Shown piece after piece: positions 36,136-48,669 of a stretch of 64,000 nt of DNA. The position numbers were made by a program, and so were the translations under genes. The notes beneath the pieces are model-generated. The model saw only the letters and a program-made list of their open reading frames with translations, was not told where the DNA came from and ran no database searches. Positions within the stretch are counted from its first letter, which is position 1; each line of letters begins with the position of its first letter. This DNA comes from Sequoia sempervirens (lineage: Eukaryota; Streptophyta; Pinopsida; Cupressales; Cupressaceae): positions 123,337,394-123,401,393 of the forward strand of contig VDFB02252616.1 of assembly GCA_007258455.2 (NCBI GenBank), read 5' to 3'.

Positions 36136-39100
36136 ATGGACTCATTAAATGGTAGTCCTAATGAAGAGGAACATGAACCATCAATGAGAGATATGGTATT
36201 GGTGGCACAAAGGGAACAAATGCAAAACCTTCATGCAATGATAGATTTGAATCCCATAGTTGGAGACTCATCCTCTACCGCAAGTCAAGATGGAGGGACA
36301 CCATCTACCACATATCAAGTTGAAGTTACATAATGACTCACATGTGAAGAAGGAGTTACATCATATTTACCATCTCAACTTCAAGGTATGCCATCTATCC
36401 CATCTCATTTAAATATTGATGAAATTCCTAATATTGAGGAAAATTTACCTTTGAGAACACCTATAATTTTTCATAGAAATCCCAAGTTTTTGATTGATAT
36501 TGATGAAAAATATTTTGCATTTTATGGAAGATACAATTCCAAAATTTAATTGTAGAAGATATTCTAATAAGATTTGGAGAGTGTTTTTTGAAAAATTAAC
36601 TAAAACCAGAAGATGTCAACTAATTGTTGAAATGATGAGAATTCTAAATTATAGGTCCATTATGAAAATTCTTGGATTGAGAACATCAAAAGATTCAAGT
36701 GACAAATCTATTCTGAAGAATCTAATGAGTGCATATGAGAGTGTGGGTAACACCTCATTCACCAAAGATAGTAATGTCACACAATGTGTCATTATATCAA
36801 TAATAGTAAGTAATCAAGGCATTGAGAATAAATAGAAAAACTTTATTAAGAGCCATTGGAAGGCACCAAAGAATTGAGGACACCGATGACAATTAATTAT
36901 GGGAATTCTCAGGGAGACTACCGTGAATAGATAAACCAATTGTTGAAGCATTAAGATCCATAATTGAAGACTTTTGGAAGAATAACAAAAGGGCATCTCT
37001 GAATCAAAGGAATATGGTAAGAAGAAGAATTGGTATTCAAAACCATGAGCCACATCCAAAGCATTTTTTGGATATGACTTAAACACAATTTTTTGGTAAA
37101 TTTCTAGAAATGCACCATAAAGTTAAAATTGTGAAAGATATTTTAAATGCTAAAGCCTTTCTATGTCAAAATAAATCACACATTCACTACTTGTTGTTGT
37201 AGAGTAAATAATGAGTTTTCTAACCGTTTTGATTTTTATCAGTCTATATGTATAGATATACATACTAATAATGTTTTGCAAGATTGTGGCATACATGCCC
37301 CACCTATAACTTCAGGAGACTTCATATTAACAATTTTATGTGAAAGAGAGGAAGGCCAATTATTCTACAAGAAATTATGCTTGATGGAACATGTCAGCAT
37401 TGTGGTGGCTTGCAATGTATGCCAATATGTGAAAATATGGAAAGTACACATGCGGTTGGAAATAAACTAATATAATTTGACAAGTATAAGACAATGGCCT
37501 ACAATGCAAAAGATAGTAAAAAAGAAAAAAGGTGTGATTTTGTTATTCAAAAGATTCCAATGTATCAGTTTATGTCTATATTTTATGATAGTATAGTGTA
37601 TGATTATGCATAGCATACCCATAGATTTTGATGCTTGGACTTGCAATTCAAGTTATACAAGGACATGTTTCCACTTGGTAGCATTGTTTCAATCATCAAC
37701 TTTGTGGAGAACTACAATCTATAGCCACAACATGAGGTGAAACTGTAATATTGCAACTCCACACATGTTATATCTGTGCACATAACATTCATTCATGCCA
37801 GTGACAATATAGAGGATGAAAAAGCTTGATCATAAGGGAGTATCATTTTTATATCAATGATGATTGCACACATTCTACAAATTTCGTGCAAGGTTTCTTT
37901 CATGTGTTCTACCATGATTTAGCTAGAAGATACATATCATTTCATTAGCATATCATATGGTTGGATAATTTTGCATCACAATTCAAGAACTCGTGGATGT
38001 TTTATTGGTTGAGCAGGATGCATAATGCTATAGGTGATTAGCATATGTGGAAATTTTGTGAGGTTGGACATGGAAAGGGGGAGCATGCATCAAAAGAGTC
38101 ATAGCATGAGAAGAGTTAAAGTATAAAAACAATGCAAAATTGACAGATGTGAAATCAATCGTCGAGTACTGTAATGCTTCGATGGGTCTAGGTAATGAAT
38201 GTAAGTCTTCAGTTCATAGATTTTTTTGGTTGATAGATGATACTAACATTACAAAATATGAGGATTATTGTACATTGACAAGATCAAGTGAGCTACACTC
38301 TTTTAGAATCTCTAATGTAGGTTCATGGAGTATCTATATGGAAAAGATGGCATGCTTTTGTCCTTCATCTACAGTTCAAGCTTGGAATGAGTGTTAGTCA
38401 AAGGAGTGGGTTGACAAATGGTGGTTAAGCCATCTAAGCCCACTTGACATGTATCAAATCTTGACAACACTACAACTAATACAGATGGAATCATTGTTGA
38501 ATTTGATCATATATCAGATCTAGTTCAACCAGGTAATATATCAACTTACATAGTTTTTGAAATTCCTAATGTTATCTTACTTTGTAGTGTTTTTGTAGGG
38601 TGTTGCAACAATAGTGGTTTACACTTTTTGGGAGATTTTGATTTTGCTGAAATCACATATTTTTAGAAAATATAATGATTTAAACCTTGAAAAGTTCCAT
38701 TTAAAGGATTCCAATTGAAGAGGGTTTGATCAAACCACCTTATACCAAGCCCCCTTGGATAGAAGTCCGCTAGTTTTAAACCATACCTATAACGAAGTCT
38801 CCTTTACACTTATCAAAATACTAATAAAAAACCACTTTTTATTTTCCTTTTGGGGGATCAAATGAATTCATTTAAAATTTATTTTTTGTAAGTATTTAGT
38901 CTTTATTATAAGCTTCCAAAAAAGTATAATTTTAATTAAATTAAATTTGATTATTATATTTATTTTTTATTTCTTGTGAATGTAGGTTTTTCATCGAAAA
39001 TCAAGCTCTCTGTTCTACACATGTGGAAAAATAGAAGATTAACAAAAAAACATTTGAAAAATATGAGTGCACCAGATATTGAATCCTTGATCCAACAAAA

Positions 39101-40014
39101 AAAATTTGAATTTTGATACATACAAAAGAAGTTATGAGTTATACGGTTCGCTTATGTCTGAATTGTAATTGGTTTGTCTTTGAAACTTGATTAAAGAAAA
39201 AATATTCAATAAAAAAATATGAAACTAATTGGAATCACTAGATATCGTGGTTACAAATCTAAATTCGAAAAATTAGAATTTTATCCTTCATGGAAAAAAA
39301 TTTGTGTTATACGATGAGCGTCACTCCTTAAAAATGGTGTTTATTGAAAAAACTAGTTTTCGAAGGAGATGGAAAAAGAAGTGCAATTTGATTCCAAAAA
39401 TTTTGAAAAAATATATTTAGAATCTATAGAAAAAATGTCACAAATCACTAGTTTGCATCATCTTCAAATTCCTCATGGTTTAGCTGCTATAGGTGTCTGA
39501 AAGTGAAGATTTAGCTAGAAAAAATTAGTTCACTATCCAATTTGGCCAAAAATTGTAAACTAGTATTGTGGGGTCACCCTGTAATGTTGACTAAATTCAT
39601 CTAATTTGATGCACATATCAATGTAGGGCATGTCTATCAGTAGTTATTGCATATGAAGACAATGAAGAGGGAGCAAATTATTACTTATGTCATTTTGTTG
39701 AGGTCAAAAATAAATTGGAGGCCCCAGTTATAGATGGAGAAAACATTGAATACCCTATAGGCTCAGTGGTTGTTGCTAGAACATGGCTTAGAAGGTACTC
39801 AGTTAAGAGTGTTAATGTTTGGCTATTTTAGGACTTTGACATGCATCAGAGGATTCTTCATTACTCAAACATTGTCATGGAATCCAATGTTCATTTGATC
39901 AATTATGGGGGTAGATCTTTGAAGAAGAACTTGTGGAAGGTGCATGAGCCTAACCATGAGGCAATACTTGACACAATAAAGAGTAGAGAAGACCTGGATG
40001 GTTCGTTGGATTAA
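36136..40014 (+). pseudogene. Large transposase-like pseudogene, copy 2
   Basis: Same series of blocks as 11184-15100. Differences: 36 bp are absent here near 36817, removing the KAHLIKKISQ segment and shifting into a stop, and copy-specific substitutions occur. Downstream blocks keep their order: Cys-rich segment near 37385, QFKN...WL near 37985, GHGKGEH near 38070, RFFWLIDDTN near 38215, and the final block 39629-40014. Copy 1 retains the ancestral length at the indel, since the extra residues continue the frame. Confidence 0.6.
38598..39579. mobile_element. TIR element family A, second insertion (copy 2)
   Basis: Same as 13682-14665 with TGTA on both sides, 982 bp, in the intron-like gap of the pseudogene. 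Confidence 0.85.
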
Positions 40015-41449
40015 TTTGTAAGTATGTACATTGAATTTGTAAAGTCATGTTATTGATCACTTTTTTTGAGGCATTCTTTCGTAGATTTAACACAATCCAT
40101 ATGTTTCATTTTTCACATTAATCATGAATAAAATATAAAATTATCTATGTTTCTATGTTTTCAATATTTCTTTTGATATTAATGTATTGTAGTTGATAGT
40201 TAGACCTTTTGCTATCATATTTCAGGTTTACTTATGTTTCGGTTCCAAATTTCATATGGCATAGGAAGAACTTATTGCCCATCTTTAACTTAAAGTTTCT
40301 CATTTTATTGTTGTTATATATTTACACATATATAGTGAATATTGGGAAAATTATATGCATGTTTATGGTAGGTCTATTTAAAATAGTACATAGTGGACTT
40401 TGTTGTGATAAAAATCACATTTAGTTTCATTTGTTGTGTTTCACTATCAAGTCAAAATGAGACCAAAATGAATTGTCAATACCCCTATTGAAACTCTTCA
40501 TACAATGCAATTTGGAAAACATAGTAGAAGGGTTACAATGGTGGAGATAAAAGTCACGACAATGAGATAACTAAAAAGACATAAAGAAAAATACAACCTA
40601 CACATGCCACTATACAACCAAAAGGTCAATATAAAAGAATAGGGCATCATAAGGAAGGAATTAGTAGTAGATTTATGAGGAGAAAAGTATTAAGGTTTGA
40701 ATGATAGTTATGAGAGGGAAGTTATATTATAGTTCAAAATGAAAATATTGAAGATAAAGAAATTTCCTAAAGAGAAAACTGATTTTCATAATATACATCT
40801 CCAATTATCTTTCATTCACTCTTCCATTCCTTGAAACAAAAAGGGATATGTATAGGATATTGGATACTATAGATATTTTGGCAACATAGATTTGAATGCA
40901 CCCTCTATCTCTAGGATGACTATTATTTCTAGATGCTTGATATGATTTGGCTTTTATTGTGCTTGCACTGTGCTTGAAAATTGACTATTCATTATTAGAA
41001 GGGCTCATTGTATGGAATATCCTCATGAATGGATTGTTCTTTTCCCTTTCTATTTGATTCATGACTAGTTTTATTTTGTTGTTTTCCCTTGCTCTTAGCT
41101 CAAGAAATCTTCCCATCTCTACTGCCATCTCCACCTTTGGCATTGCACTTTGAATGGATTGTTATCAACTACAAGATTGATGTATCCATTGTAAACTACC
41201 CCTTCATTCACTTTGAATGGACTCTTATCTTGCAATATTGATGTATCCATGTCAACATTAGCCTTTTTTGAAAAATATGAATCATTTGCAATAACCGTAT
41301 TATTTTTTCTTCATTTTATTCTTGATATTTTTTAAAATTCTACTCTAAGATAGGGTTACCATGTGCTTCTATTTATTAAATCTCAATTATAAAATTCATA
41401 TTTCGGTTTTGGCCAAATTGATTGGCAATAGTACCACCTAGCGTAGCTT
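40015..41449. other. AT-rich sequence; duplication ends at 40459
   Basis: Up to 40459 it matches the sequence before the gap in copy 1. From 40460 to 41449 it is single-copy in this window, with no ORF, TIR or LTR I can support. Confidence 0.4.
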
Positions 41450-44120
41450 GGGAATGAATCCATTTTCTTTCCTGTGCAATGATAGACCCTTTTTGCTACC
41501 CCTTAAGATGCCTTTTGTGCATGCAATGTAAAGTTGTAAGGTGGTGTATTTTTTGTTATGTTCATCATGAAACCAAACTGATAGTTCCAACACATCTAAA
41601 TGGGTACGTTTACACTAGGAAAGGTCTTGTTTTTCACCCCAACATTCCAAAACATTCTAGGATACATTACACTGACAATTTCTCTTAAGAGACCAAAGTG
41701 TGAAAGGGTAGTAAACTTTGATGAGATATTACTCAAAAAATGTGGCACTTATAAACATTTCATATAAAGGTACTTGATCATGTAGGGTCCCTCTACATTA
41801 ACCTCTCTTAGTATTTCATACCTCCAATCCATTTGCCCGTGGTGACAACTTTTCAATTGATGAAAAAACATCAAATGCATGCAATGTAAAGTTGCAAGGT
41901 GGTGTAATTTTCATTTTGTTTGTGATGTGACCAAACTGAAAATTCCAACACATTTGGATGGGTAGGTTTACACTAGGCAAGGTATTGTTTCACACCCTAA
42001 CATGCCAAAACATTCTAGGCTACATTGCACCGATGATTTCTCTTAAGAGACCAAAGTGCGAAAAGGTGGAAAACTTTGACAATATGTTACTCATAAACCA
42101 TGACACTTAGAAACTTTTTTTGAAGGTACAAGATCATGTATGGTCCCTCTACAATAACCTCTCTCAGTTTTTCATACTTTGAATCCATTTTCCTGTAGTG
42201 ACAAGTTTTCAGTTGATGGAAAAAGTGTTAGATGCATGTAGTGTAAAGTTACAAAGTGTTGTAATTTTTTTTCTATTCATTGTGTAATGAAACTGACAGT
42301 TCCAACACATCTAGATGGGTAGGTTTATGCTAAGAAAGGTCATATTTCTCACCCCATCATGCAAGAACGTTTTGGGCTACATTGCACTGCTAATTTTTTT
42401 TAAGAGACCAAAGTGCAAAAGGGCAACAAACTTTGACAAGTTATTACTAAAAAACCATGGAACTTAGAAACATTTTGTATGAAGGTAAAAGGTCACATAG
42501 GGACCCTCTGACAATAACCTCTCTCAGTTTTTCATATCTCCAATCCATTTTTCCATAGTGACAAGTTTTCAGTTGATGGAAAAAGCGTCAGATGTATGCA
42601 GTGTAATGTTGCAAGGTGTTGTAATTTTCATTCTATTCTCTGTGTGACTAAATTGATAGTTCCAACATGTTTGGATGGGTAGGTTTATGCTAGGAAAGGT
42701 CATGTTTCACACCCTAGCATGCCAAAACGTTCCAATTTACATTGCACCAATGATTTCTCTTAAGAGACCAAATTAAAAAAGGGCAAAAAAATTTGATGAG
42801 TTGTTACTCAAAAATCATGGCACTTAGAAACATTTTTTCTAAAGGTAAAAGATTATGTGGGTTCCCTCTATAATAACCTCTCAGTTTTTCATACCTTCAA
42901 TCCATTTTCTCATGGTGACAAGTTTTTCAGTTTATGGAAAAAGTGTTAGATGCATGCAATGTAAAGTTGTAAGGTCTTATAATTTTTGTTTTGTTTGTCA
43001 TGTGACCAAATCAATAGTTCCAACACATCCATATGGGTAGGTTTATGCTAGGAAAGGGAATGTTTCTCACCCTATCATGTCAAAACATTTTAGGCTACAT
43101 TGTACCAAGTGATTTCTCTTAAGAGGCCAAAGTGAGAAAGGGTAGCAAACTTTGATGAGCTATTACTTGAAAATTGTGGAACTTAGAAACATTTCACCAA
43201 AAGTTACAAGGTCATGTAGGGATCCTCTACAATAAAATCTCCCAATTTTTTTATATCTCCAGTCCATTTGCATGTGGTGACAAGTTTTCAATTGATAGAT
43301 AAAGCATCAGATGCATGCAACTTGTAAAGTTGCAAGGTATTGTAATTTTCATTCTACTCACCATGAGACAAAATAATAGTTCTAACACATATGGATGGGT
43401 AGGTTTATACTAGGAAAGGTCTTGTTTTACATCCCAACATGCCAGAACATATTGGGCTACATTGCATTGTCAATTTCTCTTAAGAGACCAAAGTGTGAAG
43501 GGCAGCAAATTTTGACAAGTTGTTACTCGAAAACCATGGAACTTAGAAACATTTTTTCTATAGTCACAAAATCATGTAGGGTCCCTCTACAATAACCTCT
43601 CTCATTTTTTCATACCTCCAATCCATTTTTCCATGGTGACAAGTTTTTAGTTGATGAAAAAGGTGTCAATTGCATTCAAAAGAAAGTTGCAAGATAGCAT
43701 AATTTTTGTTATGTTCATTATGCAGCCAAACCGACAATTCCAACATGTCAAGTTGGGTTGGTTTATGGTATTTAAGGTCCTATTTTTCACCCTAGCATGC
43801 CAGATCATTCCAAGCTACATCTTACCAGTGATTTCTCCTAAGAGACCAAAGTGTGAAAGGGAAAGAAACTTTTATGAGTTGTTACTCAAAAATTGTGGCT
43901 CTTATAAACATTTCATCTGAAGGTATAAGGTCACGTAGGCTCTCTCTACAATAATATCTCTCAAATTTTCATATATCCAAGTCGTTCCATCGTGGCAACA
44001 ATATTACATATGTTCTAAAAAGTGTTAGTTTCATTTAGTTAAAAGTTGTCAAAAGGCATTGTTTAAATTCTTCATCTCTCAGGGGTAAATTGACAATTTG
44101 AACATGTTTGGGTGGCTACA
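41450..44120 (+). repeat. Tandem satellite, ~359-bp period, about 7.4 units
   Basis: The phrase GCATGCAATGTAAAGTTG and its variants recur near 41518, 41877, 42233, 42594, 42953, 43313, 43672 and 44032, spacing 356-361 bp. Other landmarks repeat in register: TTCCAACACAT then GGTAGGTTTA, CTCTTAAGAGACCAAAGTG, ACTTAGAAACATTT, CCCTCTACAATAACCTCTC, and CCATTT...GTGACAAGTTTTCAGTTGATGG. Units differ from each other by perhaps 15-20 percent by eye, so the array is old. Edge units are the most diverged. ORFs inside are incidental. Confidence 0.9.
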
Positions 44121-44771
44121 GAATAAGTCCACTTTGTGATTTTTGGTCAACATAGGTGTCTTTATAATCTTATGACTGGATAATATACACCAAAGAACTA
44201 GTCTCCTCTATTGTTTGAACTCAATGTAGTCATAAATTTTTTGGTCAATATAGGAAAATATTCTTTTGAAATGAAGGAAAGTGTGGGCATGAAGAATACG
44301 TCTATAAATTTGAAGTAGTGATCATCTAGCTAGAGGATGAGTGCTTGAATGGATGGATACTTGAATAAAATTATTGGAAACATAGTATAAAATGTTTGTA
44401 CTTTGTCTTGAATTAAACTTTTTTCCTTAACCATATGCCAAAAATATGTCATCTGACACCAAAAACACATACTGGTGTAGGAAAGATAACAATTAACCAA
44501 CAAATATAGGTTAAATGAGTGTGAAATAAGTTATGAAGAATGGAATACAATTGGATTTTAAATATTTGAAGTAAACCATATACAACTATCCATTGAAGCT
44601 TGTCATTCTATAATGGAGGCAACACATTATTATTGAAATCTTAAAATCTAAAAATATAACCCCTAATTACCTCTTTTTCCTTGTGGTTTCATTACATGCT
44701 TGAGAGATGAACATCTTAGCATGTTTTAAAGTACTTAATTTATTGCAAGGAAATAATATAGGAACATTTTT
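44121..44771. other. AT-rich spacer between satellite and LINE
   Basis: No supported gene or repeat structure seen. Confidence 0.4.
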
Positions 44772-46917
44772 GTGAGAACGGATTGGAATAACATTTTATT
44801 CAAGGACCCCAAGACTTGTGTAGATTTTAGACTAATCTCCTTATGTAACACAATCTATAAAATCATCACAAAAGTAATATATCTTAGATTGCAACATGTC
44901 ATTCCCAAAATAGTTTCACATGAGCAAGGGGGACTTGTACCAGGTAGGGAAATAGCTGAAGGAGCCTTGGTCATTCATGAAGTTCTTCATTCTATCAACT
45001 CTAATCATTTATCTTCTTTCATTGTAAAATTGGATATGATGAAAGCTTATAATAGTTGATAGGAGCTTCTTAATGAAACTTTTGGCCAAAATCGGCTTTA
45101 GGGGTAAATGGTGTAAGTGGATCTTTTCTTGCCTAACAGGAGCTAAATTTTCAATGATAATCAATGGCTCACCATCAAGTTTTTTAAGTTCTTCACAAGG
45201 GGTAAGACAAGGAGATCCATTCTCTCCTTTTTTGTCCATCATTATGGCTGAAGCATTGAGAAAAGCAATAATAGAAATACATAACCAGGGTCTTTGGTAG
45301 GATATTTAGATTCCACACGCATATATTTCAATGGCTCACCATCAATTTTTTTAAGTGTTGCACAAGGGGTAATACAAGGAGATCCATTCTCTCCTTTTTT
45401 TCTATCATTATGGCTGAAGCATTGAGAAAAGCAATAATAGAAATGCATAACCAGGGTCTTTGGCAGGGTATTTAGATTCCACACACATATATTTCAGTCA
45501 CACATTCTCTCTTTGTTGATGATACTCTTTTGTTTGGTAGAGAGACTCTCTTAGAAGCTACTTAGATAAAGTCAATATTATAAAAGTACTCTTTAGTCTC
45601 AAGACAAAAGATAAATGCAAACAAGTCTAAGATTTATGTTTTTAATTCAAAGCCAGAAATTAGAAGGAAAATTATTAAAATATTATGATTTCAGTTGGCT
45701 AAGTTTCCTTGCACTTATTTAGGAATTCCATTTTTTATGGGAGAAAACAAGATCTCTTATTGGAAAAATGTTATAGAGAGAATAAAGGAAATAATTTTAG
45801 CTTAGAAATCTAGATGGTTATCTCTATCTAGTTGGATAATATTGATAAAATCCATTCTTCAGCAATCCCAAACTATTTTTTAGCAATTCTTAAGGCCCCA
45901 AAGTTAGTTGTTAATCAGATTGAGAAGCTTATCAAGAATTTTCTATGGAGGGGTAACATGAATAATGAGAAAAAAGGTACCTTTAATTTCCCTAGATAGC
46001 ATGTTGTCGGATAAATTCAAAGGTGGTGTAGGTATACATAATATCTCAAAAAGGAATATGTCTTTTGGGGGGAAGTTGGTGTGCCAATTGTTTTCTAAAC
46101 CAAATTCAAAATGGTGTAAGATAATTCAGAGTAAGTATTTAGAAAACCAAAACTCGGTTAGAATTTTCACTGTCTCCAATCCTCCAAAGGGCTCAACTAT
46201 GTGGAATTTTATTATTTCATGTAAGAAACTCATCACTTCTTACAATTCAAGGGAAGTGCACAAAGGAGAAGAAGTTAACTTTTGGAATGACTCATGGAAT
46301 GGTTATCCTCCTTTGAAGGAAATACAATAATTACAACTAGCTATACCACTTCTATCCCAGCTATGGGGTAGTAAATTAATAGATTATTCCCAAACAATAG
46401 ATGAAATAACTAGTAGGGTTGTATGGAAAGATTTTACTATTCCTTCAATAACAGATGCTCAAAAACAATTGTTACAAGGTGTTTTATATGAAAGACTAGT
46501 AATTATATCAGATAAACCAAACCAAATAATGTGAGCACCATCCAAGGATGAATGTTATTCAGTTAAACAGGGGTATCAAGCATCACTCAACAAAGAAGCT
46601 CAAGTGCAATCCCAACGACCATATTTTTTTTGTTGGAATAACATGGCCTTACCAAAATTGGGAGGATTTGCATGGTTAGTATTAAGAAAAAGGGTACTGA
46701 CAAGTGATAGGCTAGTTGAACTAGGCTTTGTTGATCCTTTCAAATGTGTATTATGTGGTGAAGCCTTAGAGGATGTAGATAAGTTGTTTTTATAATATTC
46801 TTATGCCCAACTTTTTTGGTTGTTCATTCTACAAAACTTAAACTTTCATACTCCTTTGCCAAACTCAGTTTGGGATCTCTTTTCAGCATGGTCAGTGTTA
46901 TATAAGTCCTCACTCTT
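44772..46917 (+). pseudogene. L1-like LINE, reverse transcriptase and zf-RVT part (5' truncated)
   Basis: Starts inside ORF2: DFRLISLCNTIYKIITKV near 44825, then HEQGGLVPGREIAEG near 44920, KLDMMKAY near 45030, GSPSSFLSSSQGVRQGDPFSP near 45170, and the catalytic SLFVDDTLLFG near 45505. The later part carries a zf-RVT-like segment, WLVLRKRVLTSDRLVELGF and CVLCGEALEDVDKLFL near 46670-46790. No endonuclease domain or 5' UTR is seen, as expected for a 5'-truncated insertion. Multiple frameshifts and stops. A 167-bp tandem duplication interrupts RT near 45161-45494. The ORF continues after two insertions at 48281 and 56514. Confidence 0.88.
45161..45494 (+). repeat. 167-bp direct tandem duplication inside LINE RT
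   Basis: TCAATGGCTCACCATCAA begins at 45161 and again at 45328, and both copies run through GGAGATCCATTCTCTCC to ATATATTTCA. The QGVRQGDPF motif therefore occurs twice. The copies differ at about 10 positions and by a short indel. Confidence 0.9.
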
Positions 46918-48271
46918 GGTATCAGGACATAATAAGCTGACCAAAATAACCTTGGACAAAATAACCCGACCAAAATAACCTAGGGTGATAATAATTCATG
47001 AACAAAATAACTTGTGGTCAAAATAACCCATGGACAAAATAACCCATGGTCATTTTAGATCAAGCTGGTAAACTAGAAATGACATAAAATAAATTATAAA
47101 TATGATTGTGAGGTACCATAGAGGCTATTTAGGTCATTTTTAGACCATATATCCATTATATACCCCTAAAATAGCCTTTAAACACCTTTAATATGCTTAA
47201 ATAACCTATAAAATGGTAAATAATTATAAACATAAAGGAAATTTCATGGGAATAAGTTGATTAAGAGTTATTATGAAAAGATATTAATGAAAAGGCATTA
47301 AGAAGATATATAAAGTGGTAGAATTTAGAGAAGTAAAGAAAGGAAGAAGGGGAGAAGAAGTAAGAGTGTGTAGAGTGATAAGAAGAGGAGAAATCCAAAT
47401 TCATAAAAGAAGATATTTTGTAATATATAATTTTGAACATTATTTTAAATTTTCCTAGGGTTTTCTAAAAGAGTGTACAAAAGATCAATATACTTTTTAG
47501 GGAACGAACACATTCTTCATCATTTTTAATATATACAATGCCTCTTCAGTTTTTAACAAGTCAAAATAACAAGAATTTACTTATTGTAGATGTTTACACA
47601 TTTGAAACACTTCAACAATCTCCTTATTATATAGAACATGAGGAGACCCTGCAACCCATAATTGATTATTTTGAAGACACATGGATTGGAAGAATAATCA
47701 GAAGAGGCAACAGACGATCACCCAAGTTTCCAATCACAATGTGGAATTGCTATTCAGCTACTCAAGATGATCTTCCCATAACCAATAATACTATTGAGGG
47801 ATGACATAGAGGATTTAGTGAATTGCTTCAAGCATTGCACAACACAGTCTGTAAATTCATCAAAGCAGTGAAAAAAGAACAGTCTCCAAGAGAATATAAT
47901 AGAGAAATATATGGCTGGATACATTGGGCAACCAAGTAGAAAAAATACCGCGAACTCAAAGAAAGACTAAAAATATTGGTTGATGGTTATGACAACGATA
48001 ACATTTTAGATTATATAAGAGGCATCACTCATAATTTGACACTTTAATTGAAAATTTGAATAATAAAGTTTATTTAGCAACATACATGTAATTTATAAAT
48101 TTTGTTTTCCTTTCTCTATATTCCTATGGGGATATTTTGTCCATGGGTTATTCTGACCATGGGTTATTTTGGCTTGGGTTATTACGACCCTGGGTTATTT
48201 TATCCATGTGTTATTGTGACTGGGTTATTCTGTCCAGGGTTATTTTGGCTGGGTTATTATGTCCTATAACC
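46918..48271 (+). mobile_element. MULE-type DNA transposon derivative inserted in the LINE
   Basis: Flanked by CTCACTCTT on both sides (46909-46917, 48272-48280), a 9-bp target duplication typical of Mutator-like elements. Terminal inverted repeats: left GGTATCAGGACATAATAAGC; reverse complement of right GGTTATAGGACATAATAACC; both then run into CCAAAATAACC. Each end carries a cluster of this motif in direct repetition (about six or seven per end, inverted between ends). The interior holds a C-terminal transposase fragment. Removing the element restores the LINE. Confidence 0.9.
47538..48047 (+). pseudogene. MULE transposase C-terminal fragment
   Basis: About 170 codons from ATG 47538 to TAA 48045-48047 with two in-frame stops: TGA at 47802 where Trp is expected (NNTIEG*HRGF) and TAG at 47937. 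Recognisable blocks are DTWIGRIIRRGNRRSPKFPITMW, LPITNNTIEG, then KFIKAVKKEQ and LDYIRGITHNLTL at the C-terminus. The L-P-x-T-N-N-x-x-E-G-W-H-R signature is one I associate with MULE-domain transposases, including families best known from animals; this is from memory. The N-terminal catalytic part is missing, so the element is an internal-deletion derivative. Confidence 0.65.
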
Positions 48272-48280
48272 CTCACTCTT

Positions 48281-48669
48281 CTCATGTCTTTGGAGAATCA
48301 TTACTGCTACAATGTTGTGGTTTATATGGTGGGAAAGGTATAAGCGAATAATCTTCGGGAAAGTTACTTCACCAATGCATACTACTCAACTCACAATTGA
48401 AAATTCAATCACAAAAGTAGTTAATGCATATGTACAAAATTATAAAGGTGTCAATTCTCTCTTTACATCTTGGTATGATGGCATTCTAAAAATTTGGAAA
48501 GACATTGGTCTACCCTTCAAAGGTAGTCTACATCAACCTAGCAGACCAAGTTTAAATTAAATATTGATGGAGCATCAAGAGGGAATTTGGGTGTCTCTAG
48601 TGCAAGGATACCTATTCAAGATTGTGGAGGGGTGTTAAAGGTGGCTAAATTAGTTTATCTTCCAACTGG
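48281..48669 (+). pseudogene. LINE ORF2, segment between zf-RVT and RNase H start
   Basis: Continues the LINE after the MULE: LWFIWWERYKRIIFGK near 48320, then linker, then RNase H opening KFKLNIDGASRGNLGVSSAR near 48550-48610. The RNase H frame runs to LVYLPT at 48667, where the LTR element interrupts it. Confidence 0.85.

Larger units (their letters stand above)
23376..40459 (+). repeat. Large duplicated segment, copy 2 (complete relative to copy 1)
   Basis: Partner of 1-15542. The last base before the gap in copy 1 corresponds to 40459; beyond it this copy simply continues into unrelated sequence. On the left, homology must extend beyond the window, because position 1 lies inside a copia LTR whose full version here starts at 22642. 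This copy looks like the better sequence: the telomere-like array is longer, and the small indels that make copy 1 ragged at 2215-2900 and 7610-8170 read as regular sequence here. Confidence 0.95.

Noticed and set aside
41479..43920. Several 60-90 codon ORFs
   Set aside because: They follow the 359-bp satellite units and are not conserved between units.
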